NCBI GenBank assembly: GCA_948146395.1 | Contig: OX411545.1 | Location: forward strand, 21,310,526 to 21,374,525 | Direction: 5' to 3' | DNA length: 64,000 bases | Source of the DNA: Fragum whitleyi | Taxonomy: Eukaryota > Mollusca > Bivalvia > Cardiida > Cardiidae | Shown: positions 24,007 to 60,700 of the stretch, piece after piece | How positions within the stretch are numbered: position 1 is the stretch's first letter | Layout: each line of letters starts with the position of its first letter | Translations under genes and position numbers: made by a program | The notes under the pieces: model-generated | What the model was told of the DNA's origin: nothing | The model's input: the letters and a program-made list of their open reading frames with translations, nothing else | Database searches by the model: none

Positions 24007-24172
24007 AAGATAGTGGAACCGTAAAAGATCCGCAACATTTCGGTTCTGATTAACTTTCACATTGTTGACCGAGGTTTCCTAAAGAAAATCATTAGGAAAC
24101 CTCGGTTAACACTGTTAAAGCTCATTACTTCTGAAACGTTGCAGAACTATTACTGGTCCACTACCTTAGGAA
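24007..24172. mobile_element. Foldback MITE R4, copy 1
   Basis: The centre AACCGAGGTTTCCTAATG-type hairpin reads CCGAGGTTTCCTAAAG against CATTAGGAAACCTCGG, with longer diverged arms ending GATAGTGGAACC and GGTCCACTACC. Copy 2, with one arm duplicated, is at 51074-51315. Confidence 0.75.
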
Positions 24173-25029
24173 AGGCCGGAAACCCATAAGTTTTTTCAAT
24201 AATGTCGAAAGTGACCTTCAACCCTTTTTCATACAATCAAAGAATTAATCTTTTAACAGTTTCAATTTTTTGGCGAGGCTCTTTTGTTAATCTTAATTGT
24301 TAATTCTTTCAAATAACAAATAAGAATTTCCTGCATATGCAAGTACACAGAGAGTATACATGGCTTTCCTATTGTATAAGACAAATCGAAGAAATCGTAC
24401 ACTAGTTGAAATGTAGGTTTCGTTCCCGCACAATCCCGCTCTTTCACGCTTCTAAATTAAAAAAAACTTTTGAAAACATCACGGTAATTGTGGAAACCGA
24501 TGGTAACTTTTTTTTCTTAATTATGCACAATGGGCATTTTTCGATAGAAATGTGCAATTCCTATTCCTTTACCATAAAGATAGAAGTTTTCTATTGAAGC
24601 CAGATGTGATGATTTAGTTAACGATCTCATTTATATTGGCTGAAAAGTCCAAAATTCAAAGGATAATGAAAATATGGAGGGGAGTCGGAATTAGGAGGGT
24701 GTCGGAATTAGAAAATTTTACTCTAGATTAAGGCTTTTTTTAATACATCAACTTATAATTGTCATCTGCAAATATTTTGCATATGGCTTTGTCTGAAATT
24801 CTGCCGTCGCGTCATTGGTTTAACATAATGATATAAATACGTATTAGATAGAGGCTACATAGTGAGGTTTACAGAAAAAAGAAGCTGTTCGAAGCGGACG
24901 TTAGAATAACAAAACGCGTGTACCCTGCCATATATGGATAGCAGGGCGGGGCTTAATAGCGTAAAAGACGATGGGCTGGACTTTGTATAGAAGTCATATG
25001 TATATCGAACATGTACTGTTTCGTGAAAA
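24173..25029. other. Intergenic, nothing recognised
   Basis: No credible ORF, RNA or matched repeat. Only overlapping short ORFs of 61-63 codons on the two strands near 24262-24597. Confidence 0.5.
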
Positions 25030-25270
25030 AAGACCTTATCGGCCGTACGTAAAGTGTCGACCTCAGCCAGGCTGTGCCGATTTTCGCAGGCTGACTAGAT
25101 CGAAACCTTCAGCACTTTGATGATTTTCTGGATCTAAAATGATCATATTACCTTCTGGTATGAGCAATTTTGTAATCCGACCACCGGTTGACCTTCACTG
25201 GATCCAATTTCTTTTTAAATACTTAATTAACGGTGTTTCGATGGGGCCCCTTTTCACATGACGGGTCACC
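25030..25270. mobile_element. MITE, GTGACCCGTCA family, diverged copy
   Basis: Contains AAAGTGTCGACCTCAGCCAG and the right end CCCCTTTTCACATGACGGGT. Confidence 0.5.
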
Positions 25271-25770
25271 GTCACTTGTAAACCGAAGCATTTTTACGTA
25301 ATTATTACTTATTATATAAAATTCCAAGCCCCGACGCGCAATTGGGATAAATTCTTCGCCAGTTACCTTCTCTTCTAACGAAATCGTTAAATTCAGTTCA
25401 TTGCTGAAAACTAAGTTTATATTCATTGCTGCTGTAGATTTTACTTTAACTATTTTTTATTGTCTTCAACGTCATTTTAGGTATAGAAGTATACTCATTT
25501 CGATTTGCTAAAATATACACGGTATATGCGGTTTATAGGAAGGATTACCATGCGACAAGTGATCTTATGGGAACTTCGTAGCATAAATGATCCGTCATCC
25601 AGGAAAACCTGACTAAATAACGCCACTAAGTATTTTCAGTTGTCTTATCCAGATAATACGAAATAAAAAAAATAGACTAATGCAAATTCAATGTGAACTG
25701 AGATCGAAAAAGACTACAAAAAATTTAGAAAACGTTGAGAAAAAGAATGAAATCTTATTTTCACTCATTC

Positions 25771-25965
25771 TTTCCAACTATTTGTTTCTCACCAATGGGT
25801 TGATAATCGCAGACCTATGTGAGATGGCAGTTGGAGGCTAGGGAAAGATGTGATGGTAGTACTGGTGAGAGAAATACAAGGAATCCATTGTTAGGTACTC
25901 CAGTCGCGATATAACTGAAAAAGTGTTGAAAGCGGCGTAAAGCTCCATTCAATCAATCAATTCAC
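25771..25965 (+). mobile_element. SINE S1, body copy without head
   Basis: TTGTTTCTCACCAATGGG ... GAATCCATTGTTAGGTACTC ... GAAAGCGGCGTAAAG with the tail CAATCAATCAATTC. The tRNA-like head is missing. Confidence 0.8.
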
Positions 25966-26149
25966 CATTATCAACGCCAGTTATTACCCTTTCTCACCCG
26001 CACCGATTCACAGAATTTGTTTTGCGTTACTATTTGTTCAGTCGTTTATTGGCAACAAGAGTATTTATAAGTGAATTTGACGCACAGCAATTCCATTAAA
26101 AGCCACTAAATTTCGTTGTCTTTGTCTGTTTCGCAGAATAATTTGAACC

Positions 26150-26335
26150 GATAAATCTAGAATTTCTTCGATTTATCGCAAATAAACAGGTCGTATTATA
26201 AAGAGAATATCAAAATTGTGCTCATGAAATAGCGAATGAATTTTTTGAACTTGTCATCTAAAAACAAATCTGTTCAAAGATGATGCTTTTGATAAATTCG
26301 GTATTCAATGAACACTCATTCAATATTCTCTGAGA
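26150..26335. mobile_element. Foldback MITE R5 (TATAAATAGAATATC family), diverged copy
   Basis: GGTCGTATTATAAAGAGAAT at the left and CACTCATTCAATATTCTCTG at the right form the foldback arms, matching copies in the cadherin introns. Confidence 0.6.
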
Positions 26336-26559
26336 AATTTAGAATTTTACAAAGATGTTATGGGCAAATGACCCGTGAGTTGATTACACCATGTGAGAAT
26401 CCATGTTAAGGAAATATGATTTGAATTTAACCAGTTCAAATTTGATTTCTATTTTAGATTTTTTCTTATTTATTTATTTTCTTCTCTTTTTTACAAAGCT
26501 GTGATCGGAAAGAACTCGTTTTATAAAATATCTTTATATATAATTCCTACTTAGTGTTT

Positions 26560-26712
26560 TGGATAGAAAAAATATCTAACGAACAGAACTGCTTTTTTAA
26601 AAAAGAATAATCAAAATATGCCATTGTTCAAAAAATATCCATGTGGTATCATACAAAAAATCATATGGGATGTTATCACACAGATATTTGTATAGTTAAA
26701 AGATAAAGCCGT
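26560..26712 (+). repeat. Element R1, partial copy 3
   Basis: AAAAAATATCTAACGAACAG, CATATGGGATGTTATCACAC and GATATTTGTATAGTTA match the tail of copy 1. Confidence 0.65.
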
Positions 26713-26764
26713 ATTAATGGTTACTACGTTTTTGTTATATTGGACAAAGATCTACCGAAACTTA

Positions 26765-26872
26765 TAATTTCGACTCTGATCAGCCTGCGCAATTTATGCA
26801 GCCTAACCAGGATCGATTCTTTTGTTAGTTCAAGATGGCACCTTTTCGGTTGATCGGTCACAAACAGAAATA
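26765..26872. mobile_element. Half MITE of the GTGACCCGTCA family
   Basis: CTCTGATCAGCCTGCGCAAT, TAACCAGGATCGATTC and the end CACCTTTTCGGTTGATCGGT match the right half. It lies about 135 bp before the cadherin start codon. Confidence 0.5.
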
Positions 26873-27006
26873 TCGTTAGGGTCTTTTCTTATACAATCGC
26901 CTTTTATTGAAATTCAAAGAAGCAATTTCGATACAATTTCCTGGTCAAACAAATAGAATTGATACTCAATCGAACAGGACTTCTCGTTTCATAAATACGC
27001 AGAACC

Positions 27007-51494
<24,488 letters not shown>

Positions 51495-51534
51495 TAATGC
51501 AGCAATGCTACATCGATGTTACATTGATAGGGTT

Positions 51535-51590
51535 ACGCAAAACTATTGTAACTGCCTATATGTTTATAGGCACTTACAATTGTTTTACGT
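51535..51590. repeat. Short hairpin family H1, copy A, in cadherin 3' UTR
   Basis: CAAAACTATTGTAACTGCCT + ATA pairs with TATAGGCACTTACAATTG...TTTTACG around TGTT; 26-bp arms with about three mismatches. It starts 40 nt after the cadherin stop. Confidence 0.85.
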
Positions 51591-51774
51591 TGATCTGTTA
51601 ACTTATATAAATACATGCTCATAGGCGTGTGTGGATTGTGAAACTAATGTATTACGGACATGATGTTAACACATGGCTGATTCGGATTTTTTAATTAATG
51701 AAAATATATAATTACTACTTAATCATTGTTATTAAGTTGTATTAAGTGTTTAATAACTCTCTAATATTAGCGAA

Positions 51775-51780
51775 AATAAA
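51775..51780 (+). terminator. Candidate polyadenylation signal of the cadherin
   Basis: AATAAA 281 nt after the stop; another AATAAA lies 15 nt on. No experimental 3' end is known. Confidence 0.4.
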
Positions 51781-51999
51781 ACTTCTGCTAATAAATCATA
51801 ATTTTCAATATCATCTGGATTTAACGTAACCATATGAATGAATACTTCATGTCCGATATTATCCATGATTAATGTCCTGGCTGGGCGGAGCCTAAGTAAC
51901 GGGTCGTTGCACTTAAGGTTAAGGGAAAGCAGCTTTTATCTGAAATAACCTACTTCTAAAGAGAGTCGACATAAATAGCTCGTGACTTTAAATTGTAGA

Positions 52000-52063
52000 T
52001 TGGTAACCAAATCCTCGTAACTTCAGCTTAATAAAACTGAAGTTACGAGGATTTGGTAACCAA
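52000..52063. repeat. Perfect palindrome, 27-bp arms
   Basis: TTGGTAACCAAATCCTCGTA continuing ACTTCAG is exactly inverted after the loop CTTAATAAAA. Confidence 0.9.
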
Positions 52064-52291
52064 ACAATGGAATGTGATCACTCTCTTAAATCACGTGAAT
52101 CCTTTAGGTTTTAGGATACAGTTATTTGCACGCGTTAACGATGATTACCGACTAAAATTTGAAAGAACCCAAACTTTTGAAAAGTAAACTCGCCAAATTA
52201 CGTCACGATTAAGCCCCGCCCTAACAGTTCATTTATTACGCAGAATATCTCCTTATTCAAACCTAAATGAAAACATAAATGAGTATGTTTG

Positions 52292-52470
52292 TTTGTTTGA
52301 ATGGGGTTTTCGCCGCTTTCAAACAATTATTTATTTCAAGCAGTTATATCGCGGCGGTCGGAGCACCTAACAATGGATTCCTGGTATTTCTTTCACCTGT
52401 ACTACCATTACACCCTTTCCTAGCCTCCGACTGCTATCTCACAGGTTTACGATTATTTACCCATTGGTAA
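52292..52470 (-). mobile_element. SINE S1 copy with (TTTG) tail
   Basis: GTTTGTTTGTTTGAATGGGG tail side, then GCGGCGGTCGGAGCACCTAA, ATTACACCCTTTCCTAGCC, TTTACCCATTGGTA. The tRNA head is missing. Confidence 0.85.
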
Positions 52471-52529
52471 ATGAGTATGTACGTAATATTCAAATAACAC
52501 CGCTTGCAACATTATTTCAATCATATCGA

Positions 52530-52745
52530 GGCTGGAGCACCTAACAATGGATTCCTGGTAATTCTCTCACCAGTACAACAACCATATTCTTCCCTAGACT
52601 CCAGCTGCTATCTAACATAGGTCTACGATTATCAACCCATTGGTGAGAGGAAAATAGTCGGAAAGAATGAGTGCCGCCGTCGGGGATCGAACCCGGAATA
52701 TTCAAATAGGATTCCCCATATGGGCCATATAAGACTCGGATCAGT
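52530..52745 (-). mobile_element. SINE S1 copy with tRNA-like head
   Basis: GAGGCTGGAGCACCTAACAA body, CAACCCATTGGTGAGAGG, then GCCGCCGTCGGGGATCGAAC, whose complement is box B (GGTTCGATCCCCGACG). Confidence 0.85.
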
Positions 52746-52938
52746 CCATGCATCTACAAAGACTGGATATTCTTCGATATTCGCTATGTTGATTCATATG
52801 CGTAATAGGATTTTGACATTTATACGCACCCAAAAAGGGACCACCAAACAATATTTAGGACAAAGGCGCTATGTGGACTGTGAGAAAAGATGAATGCCCT
52901 CTGTCCGCTTCAATTTTTATGATTTGCACTTTAGTAAA

Positions 52939-52995
52939 TAATCAAAATATCGTTACTACAGCTTGAATAAGCTGTAGTTTCGATGTTTTGATCAT
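52939..52995. repeat. Short hairpin family H2, copy 2
   Basis: AATCAAAATATCGTTACTAC + AGC pairs with GCTGTAGTTTCGATGTTTTG + ATCATT around TTGAATAA. Confidence 0.8.
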
Positions 52996-53567
52996 TCATC
53001 AAGGATATTTCTTGAAAGAGGATTTATTTCTATTACGAGCTTCCGTAAAGTGTGAAATGGTAACTACCCCATTGGTGGTGACACAACGGTGACTGGTTAA
53101 TCCGCAAAGCAATAATCTTTGGCACGAGTGAAAAAGTCAAAGTTTTCGCCGTCACGTATAAGCGATGCAGAGTGTCACCAATCCTCGACATTAGGCGTAA
53201 GGTAAATTGACTACATTTTTTAGAAATTTTCATCTGAATCCGTCCAAAATTCTATGGGAAGTTGCTATCAAAAGAAATTGGTCTTACGGTCGGACGGATT
53301 GACGGCCTGGCCTTCAATGTAGTCGGTTTTATCGTTTGTATTAAGCAAGACCCTCTTTTCCTGTAGCAGGTATTACAAAATCTAAATACAGTTTTACTTT
53401 CACGGTTTTGTAAATAACGAAAAGTAATAACCAATTAAAAAAAATCTTTGAGTATTAAATTGTCAACAGCAAAGTAAACACGAACAATTCTAGGTTACAA
53501 ACATTTCCATACCAAGCAACTAAACAAGGGAAGCAATATCTATAGTCCATACTCATCTGATATTCCT

Positions 53568-53660
53568 GAATAGTAAGCTTTCCACGCAAGTTCACGTGTA
53601 AGGTGGAGTATAATTTGTGAATCAGTTTGTGAATCGTTCTGCGTCCTAAACGCAGTGCCG
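53568..53660. mobile_element. Decayed half of the GCGTTCAGGAT foldback family
   Basis: CCACGCAAGTTCACGTGTAAG then GTGGAGTATAATTTGTG and the end GTCCTAAACGCAG. First motif read without its final G is CCACGCAAGTTCACGTGTAA. Confidence 0.5.
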
Positions 53661-53725
53661 AAGTTTTCACAGTTCCCGAGCTATGTTCACAATATATTCA
53701 CAATAACAAATGTTACAACATTTTA

Positions 53726-53794
53726 GGAGCCAGTGTAGAAATATTTAAATGCCTATAGATGTATAGGCACTTACAATAGTTTTTCACTGACTCC
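53726..53794. repeat. Short hairpin family H1, copy B
   Basis: GGAGCCAGTGTAGAAATATT and AAATGCCTATA pair with TATAGGCACTTACAATAG and TTTTTCACTGACTCC; the 32-bp arms are diverged. Confidence 0.75.
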
Positions 53795-54353
53795 TGGATT
53801 TATAATACAAGCACTGCGTGGTATAAATTGCGATATAAAATGTAAAGACAAACACTAAAGGTCAGCAAAAACAACTAAAATCTGCCTAGAATTATGCATA
53901 TTATATATACATCATGCATATTCTTATTTATGCCTATCATACATATATCATACATATTCTTTCGAACTCCTCAAATTGAGCACAAAATACCATGTATTAT
54001 CAGAATGCAAGAAAATATCGGATTACCATAATATCTAGCTAATTTCTGTGACTTATACATCGGACAATTAAACAGCTCCTGTCTTGTCGTGCATGAAGAT
54101 TACGTCATAAACAATAACACGTCCGTCCTTAGCTACAATACCAATGACAAAAAGGCAAGTGAAAAACTACATCAAATAGATTCCTTCTAATCATTAATTA
54201 TATTTTAAATTGAGGTTTCGGTGTCACACACCCCTCCCCCAGAGCCCCAACAATATAGCCCATTTCTCATGTCAAATGCCGGTATTTTGAAATATAAATA
54301 ACAGACGGTATCAATGAAAGAACAGATCGTCAGTTCGTTTGACAGAGACATGG

Positions 54354-54392
54354 TTATCGTAACTACAGCTTGAATAATATGTAGTTACGACA
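54354..54392. repeat. Short hairpin family H2, copy 3
   Basis: TATCGTAACTACAGCTTGAA ... TATGTAGTTACGACA. It directly precedes an H1 hairpin. Confidence 0.75.
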
Positions 54393-54396
54393 TTAC

Positions 54397-54470
54397 GATG
54401 GCACAGCGCGAAACAGTTGTAACTGCCTATAAACATATAGGCAGTTACAACTATGTCGAGCTATGCCATC
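54397..54470. repeat. Short hairpin family H1, copy C
   Basis: GATGGCACAGCGCGAAACAG then TTGTAACTGCCTATA pairs with TATAGGCAGTTACAACTATG then TCGAGCTATGCCATC around AACA; 35-bp arms. It lies 157 bp beyond the CISD stop. Confidence 0.88.
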
Positions 54471-54536
54471 GATTTAAGTTACAAAACAGAGAAATTAATT
54501 GGTATGAAAGTTCTCAGGATGTCAATTATTCAGTAC

Positions 54537-54542
54537 TTTATT
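54537..54542 (-). terminator. Candidate polyadenylation signal of CISD
   Basis: AATAAA on the minus strand, 85 nt after the CISD stop codon. Confidence 0.45.
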
Positions 54543-54626
54543 TCGGAGCAAATGAAACTCTAACTGGCTATCCGTCACTTGTACACGTGTTCGCAATGGT
54601 TCTGCACCGATCCTTCGTCAACGTAT

Positions 54627-54722
54627 CTAATTTGCTGCCTCTCGTCTCTTCAAACACAGTGGACCTACATTGTCACCTGTAGCGATGTTGTGCTTGCCAT
54701 GGCTTCCGTCACATAGGGGGAA
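54627..54722 (-). CDS. CISD: CISD exon 3: second half of the CDGSH motif and C-terminus
   Basis: Acceptor AATTTCAG, then [20 protein letters not shown] and [11 protein letters not shown], stop TAG. Carries Cys75 and His79. Confidence 0.93.
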   Translation of the reverse strand, partial: FPLCDGSHGKHNIATGDNVGPLCLKRREAAN

Positions 54723-57700
54723 CTGAAATTATTCATTAATACTTGTATCTTAAGGCCGATTCCCGACGGCGGCACTCATTCTTTTCGACTATTTGTCTCT
54801 CACCAATGGGTTGATAATCGTAGACCTATGGGAGATGGTAATTGGGGGCTAGGAAAGGATGTGATGGTTGTACTAGTAAGAGAAATACCAGGTCACCATT
54901 GTTAGGTGCTTCAGCCGCCGCGAAAAAAATGAAAAAAATGTTTAAAGCGGCGTTAAACCCCATTCAATCAATCAATCTTAAGGCCAAACTTAATGCCAGG
55001 CCATTGAAATTTAGACTGGACTAAATATAAAGGAATTGCAGACTGCAATATAAAGCGATTGCATTTTTTTAAATCCCTCTTGATAAAACATATCCTGAAC
55101 AATGAAAGAATTGCTGGTAACATGATTATCCATGATTATTTTTCAAACGGCATTTCTTCTTTGATATTGTCAAGAGCGTGGTTTTCTGTGAACCAATAGA
55201 TTAAAACAAGAGGTCCACGAGGGCCTGAGACGCTGTACTAACCATTTTTTACCTACAGTTTATCAGATGTCTCTAGAACTTCATTGCTTGAGTTCATATC
55301 GTATTTGTTTATTTTATCACATAAACAAATTTGCACCAAGGGAATTTCCATAAGACCCATTTTCCTATGTTTTCTGAAGGATTGCTTCCATTTTCAAAAG
55401 CGACCATTGTTTTAACCCTTTACAATCATCTTGTGAGGGTTTTAAGAGAATCTGAATTCCCGTGACGGGTAACATTTGTGAACTTTATCTGATAAACAAA
55501 AATACAGTCAGTGAATCCATAAGGCCCATTTTCTTACGTTTTTCTGGCATATCGTACCCATTATCGAACGCAACAATCATTATGACCCTACAAATATGCT
55601 GTCAAAGTAAGTTCGGAAAATATTTGAGAACTTCGCCGCGTAAACAAGATTGCATTAAGAGAAATTCCATTTCCCGTGTTACCCAAGGGACCAACGCTAT
55701 TTTCTGAAGCAATGATTCTTGTAACCCACACAATCCTCCAGTGAAAGTTTCAAATGAATCCGCCAATAATTGTAAACCTTATCGCTTAAACAAAATTTCA
55801 CTTGGTGCATTTCTAAGTAAAATATCATAAAGTATTTTTTCCTGTGTTATCCAACGGACCCTTCCAATTTTCGGAAGCGTTGCTTCTTCTGAGCCTACAA
55901 CCATCCTGTGAAAGTTTCAAGAGAATCCGATCAAATTTGTGGACTTTATCATGTAAACAAGAAAAAGACGGTCCAACAGACAAGACCGACAAACAAACGG
56001 GCGGTTTGGCGGGAAACATGACATCACTAATAGTTTTTCTGACCTTTGGCCAAAAGAGCTTAAATTCGCGTATACAGAAAGGCCTACTGAGACCAATTTG
56101 TCCTTTGCAAGCAGGTTTTGAAAATGCCCATATCTATCTCCACAGAAACCTCACAATATACGGCAGATTATTTGATAACATTTGTGATTATAATAATAAA
56201 TGAGCCTGTGCGTGACAATTCCGCAATATCAAATTTGCGCAAAGCAAAGACGCTGTTCAGTCTGTGCATCCGCACAGTCTGACCAGAGTCTTCGCTATGC
56301 GATTTGTATATAGATATGGTCTTAAAGCATTTTTTTGTTATACAATCCTCTACTAGCACTAAGTCACTGTCTGGACCGCTTAATGTGTGCACCTCACGCA
56401 GATGTCAATTTTTTGGAAATGTCACGCACAGGCTCAAATACGGCACTAACCTTCTTTGACTTCCAGCATCTACAGTAGGCCACTTTATCTCCCAGATCTT
56501 CTATATCGACGCTGTCCACGACGATTTTGGCGTCTTTCTTGATCTCGAGGTTAATTTTGGCGTCTTTCTTTGCTACTAAAACCTGGTATGTTACATAACC
56601 GAGCATGGCTAGCCCACCTATAACGGGAATCACCTGCAACCATTCTTGACCTGAAAAAATACGAGACCAGCCTTACGTTCAGGAGAGCAAAGACGTTGCG
56701 CAAGCTAATGCGTTTAAACATTTTGTAACGTCGTTTTGCCATTCGTAGGTTTATTACACCGTAGGCCTATTTCGAACATTATCAAGCGCTTCCCTGCGTT
56801 TCCATCCTGAACGATGTGCTTGCTTGAGGCGCTTGCGATAATCGGCGAGCAACTTCTTGAAGTGACAAGCCCTGCGTTCAGGATGAAAACATTAGCGAAG
56901 CGCTTTCGAAATGATACCTCGCTTTGCACGTATGCGCACGTGCAAAGCGGGGTATCATCTCAAAGCGCTCGCGAAACGCTTTTACATCCTGAACACAGGG
57001 CATCATTTCGAACCTTTATCGATGTTCACAAAATTATCGTGATTTTTGTTTCGTTTGGCCATCTAAAGGGCGGAGTTTATGAATAAAGATTATTTTTTAC
57101 TACATTGTATAAATCTCAAAATGTTTTATGATGGCATTGCAGGGATTTAATTTTAAATCGATTCACTTTTGTTGCCTAGCTGCTAGGAACCGGTAATTTT
57201 TTGAAAGCGCTTGCGATGCGTTCCAGATAGACTGTTCGCTATAAAAACTGTCGGCGGCGAGCGCTTTCGTATCCCGAACGCAGGGCTGGATTTTCTTATC
57301 AACATACAAATTTAGCGAAAGTATGTAGATGGCTAAGTGCAAAACAGTTGTAACTGCCTATAAACATATAGGCAGTTTCAACTGTTTTGCACTTAATCAT
57401 CGGTGTGGATTTGAGGGAATCGTAAGGTTGGTCGCTTTGGGTTTTTTTTTCATTGTATACCATGAAATAATCTTCAAAACGGCCACTTGGTTTTCGCTGA
57501 AAAGTGATATTCCATTTGATGTTTGACGGTCTCTCTGTGAAAGAAAAAAGGTTCGCGGAGAGATTCAATTCAGCTTGATCCGAAAGGTTTCCGCGGAAAA
57601 GCGCAATGGGTCGGAATATTGTGGTACCGCTAATATTCAAATAATCATCGAAGGGTCGGAAAATTCTAAATTTCTAAGCTAGTGAGAGAGAGTCATCAAA

Positions 57701-60700
57701 TTTGTTCGTTATTGGAGTCAATTACGGAAAATTAAGACGGATTCCTGTCTTTGAATACCCTTTCGTATTTAAATGGTTTTTCGTTAATAACAGGACGATC
57801 GGTACGTAAATTAGGTCTAATGTAAGACAGCCAGTAAGGAGTTCGCTTCAGTATATACTTATGTCCTATGCCGTAACGGTGCAAACAGTTTGCAAATTAT
57901 ACCCCGCTTTACACGTGCACTTACGTTTGGTATAAACCTATTTATTTGTCATCGATTGGGAAACAAGTTCTTACAACCTATATTAATCTCTCTCGATTCT
58001 GCTTCCTGGAAACGAACAAGTACTCGCACCGAATGTGAGGGCCAATGAATGAAGCAATATCGATAACCGCTCCCGGGAATAATACTCAAGACCTTTGGGT
58101 AAAGAGGCCGACGCCCTACCACTAGACCACGGACACCACACTAACGTGCAAAGCGTTGTATCAATAACAATCAGTTTTCACTGTTTTGTCATCTTGAACG
58201 CAGCTCAGGATTTTGAAATCCATACCTAGCTCTGGGTGTTTGGTGATTTAAACGGTAGCAAATGATCAAAAACGTCATAAAAAAAAACAGCACGGCAAAT
58301 CTTCTGAAAGGCTTATATCATTGATTTAGTTTTGAAAATAAATATCCTGGCAACGAAATAACCTGCACAAAACTAAAAGGATAACATCGGCTTACTGCTA
58401 TTTATGCAAGCTTGTATTGGAAAACATAGTTGACCTGTCACTAATCATTTTTCGTTACCTTTCGGTAATATCCGCAAAATCATTTTCAGAATTATAATGC
58501 GAATCGAAGTGGGTCCGTAGCGCAGTAATCTAAACCGTTCGGCAATAAGGGTCAATGAACTGACAGACCCGGTTCGAATACGCAAGCAGCCGCATGTTTT
58601 TTTTTTTTTTTTTTTTTCAAAATTGTTTTAACTTTAATTTTATCATTATCAAATAAAGGAACAATTTTATTGTCTCTAGTTTCTTGATATAATATTTTGT
58701 ATTGGTATTTTTTTTACCTATTCAAACTGAGATCACGAGATTGTTTACTCTTTTGCCTTTTTCTCTGACGCAGCGACTGAATTGAATTTTCTTATTTCGT
58801 TCATGAGATTCAATGCTAATAATATTACATGTATTACTATTTTTTCTGATATACACTTAATTGCTCATCGTTACGTCTGTAGTGGCCCATCAGGAAAGAC
58901 AGAGATCGAGAAAAGAAGAATGTGACAAATATATCCCGTTTCTAAAACTCATTCTGTGCTGTGCGTAGGATACTGAGGAATATTATAGGAAATCTTTTGA
59001 TGTAGAAAATCAAAAGAAAACCCTACACAAACCGATAAACAAGATTAAGTTGTGCCGTGTGCTTTCTCTTAAGGTGGAAGAGGACAATAGCGTTTTTTGA
59101 GATAAGTGCATATATATTGGTATCTATGGAATCGTTGTGCTAACGTTAGCGCGATCTCATCGGGGTATGTTTTTTAACGTTCAATTTAGAATTTACGTTA
59201 CCATGACGTCGTTTAAATGACGGTTTCGCAAGTTTTTCACAAATGATCCTACGCGTTCTTAAACGCTTACCCTGATCGTATTTTAGATGATTCAATTCAA
59301 TGGAATACACCAAAATGAAATTGAATGAATTGGAGACATTGGCGTGTAATTAGAACATTGTTATATTTACATATAGATACACGAAATAATTTAAAGTTAA
59401 ATTTTCAATTTTTTGGCGGCCCGAAAAAAAGCTTAAAACTTATTTTTTTCAAAAAATGGCCCTGTGATTTCTTTTGAATTTAATATATTTTTGTCCAGCT
59501 TCCTTTTCATATGCTCGCATCATTTTGTGACGTTTTACCGTACGGAATTTCTACAATTGGGGATCAAAGTTTATTACCCTAACGTCGAATGTTGGAAAAA
59601 GACAAACCAAGTACGTCGAAAAATTCGCTTTTTTTCTTTTGACAGACTTCACAAAAAGTATTTATTTGATTTCTGTATATAGAAAAATCAAATGTAAAAA
59701 AGAATTTTTGTTTTTCATAAACATGCATAGAGGTTTTCCAATTTTATTTGAAGTCTTATCACTGCACCCTCAAAGAGTCTTTGAACGTGCTAATAAATGG
59801 TAACGTCATAACGTCGAGCTTGTGAAATAAACTGATAAAAGTCAATTTTCATTTTTAGCGACGTCGACGAAAAACTTATTGAAGTCACCGATCGGCAACA
59901 CTTGTGTTAGATAAGTTCACGTGTACCGCGAGGTTCTCGGCGTATCGAAATAAAATTTTGAGGGCCCTTTCCTCAAATACCATTGAACATGTCTGTGAAT
60001 TTTTATCTTTTTATTCTTTTTATTCCAAAAGATAGCGAAAGAATTCAAATAAACATAAGCAAACATTAGGTGTAATTCAAACGTCAAAGTCATTGTTTTA
60101 AACGTCAAAATGACAATTTTTAAATCCGGATTATAAGAAATCAGCACGGTGAAAGCTTTTCAAACTTGTCCTGTTCATCGAACTAAAATTGTAGAAAATA
60201 ATATAAAAAAAAAATAACGAATTTCATCAGGCCATTTTTATAAAATTTTGTTAAAAAGAAGATTTTTTGAACAGTTAAAAATGTGAATATTGATTTCAAG
60301 CAACTTATTTGTCTGTATATATAGTTACAAAAGTTTAAATATAGCATTTCCGTTTTAAGCTTCATTTTGGTACAATTTTCGTAACAAAACGTTTTAAATT
60401 TAATCGCACAGCGCATTTAAAAGGGGCTAGGGTAGTTTGTAGAAAGCGCGCCAAATCGTCATTTTTACGACGTCATGGTAACGTATTTTGCAAATTAAGA
60501 ATAAAAAAATATAGGCCGTTGAGATCACACTAACTTGGAGTATATATATTTACCAAAATTTAATCACTTGTCTCAAAAAACGCTATTGTCCTCTTCCACC
60601 TTAATATATTTTTTCATAAGATCTAAATAGACTTATAAGTAACATCGTTTAAAAAAAAAAAGAAAAAGAAAAGAAAAAAGTGAGGACGAGAGGGAGTTTC

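Noticed and set aside
54842..55024. 60-codon ORF in CISD intron 2
   Set aside because: Lies inside a SINE S1 copy.
58510..58595. Functional tRNA gene
   Set aside because: Box A and box B resemblance only; no acceptor stem or full cloverleaf by eye, and the sequence resembles a SINE head.
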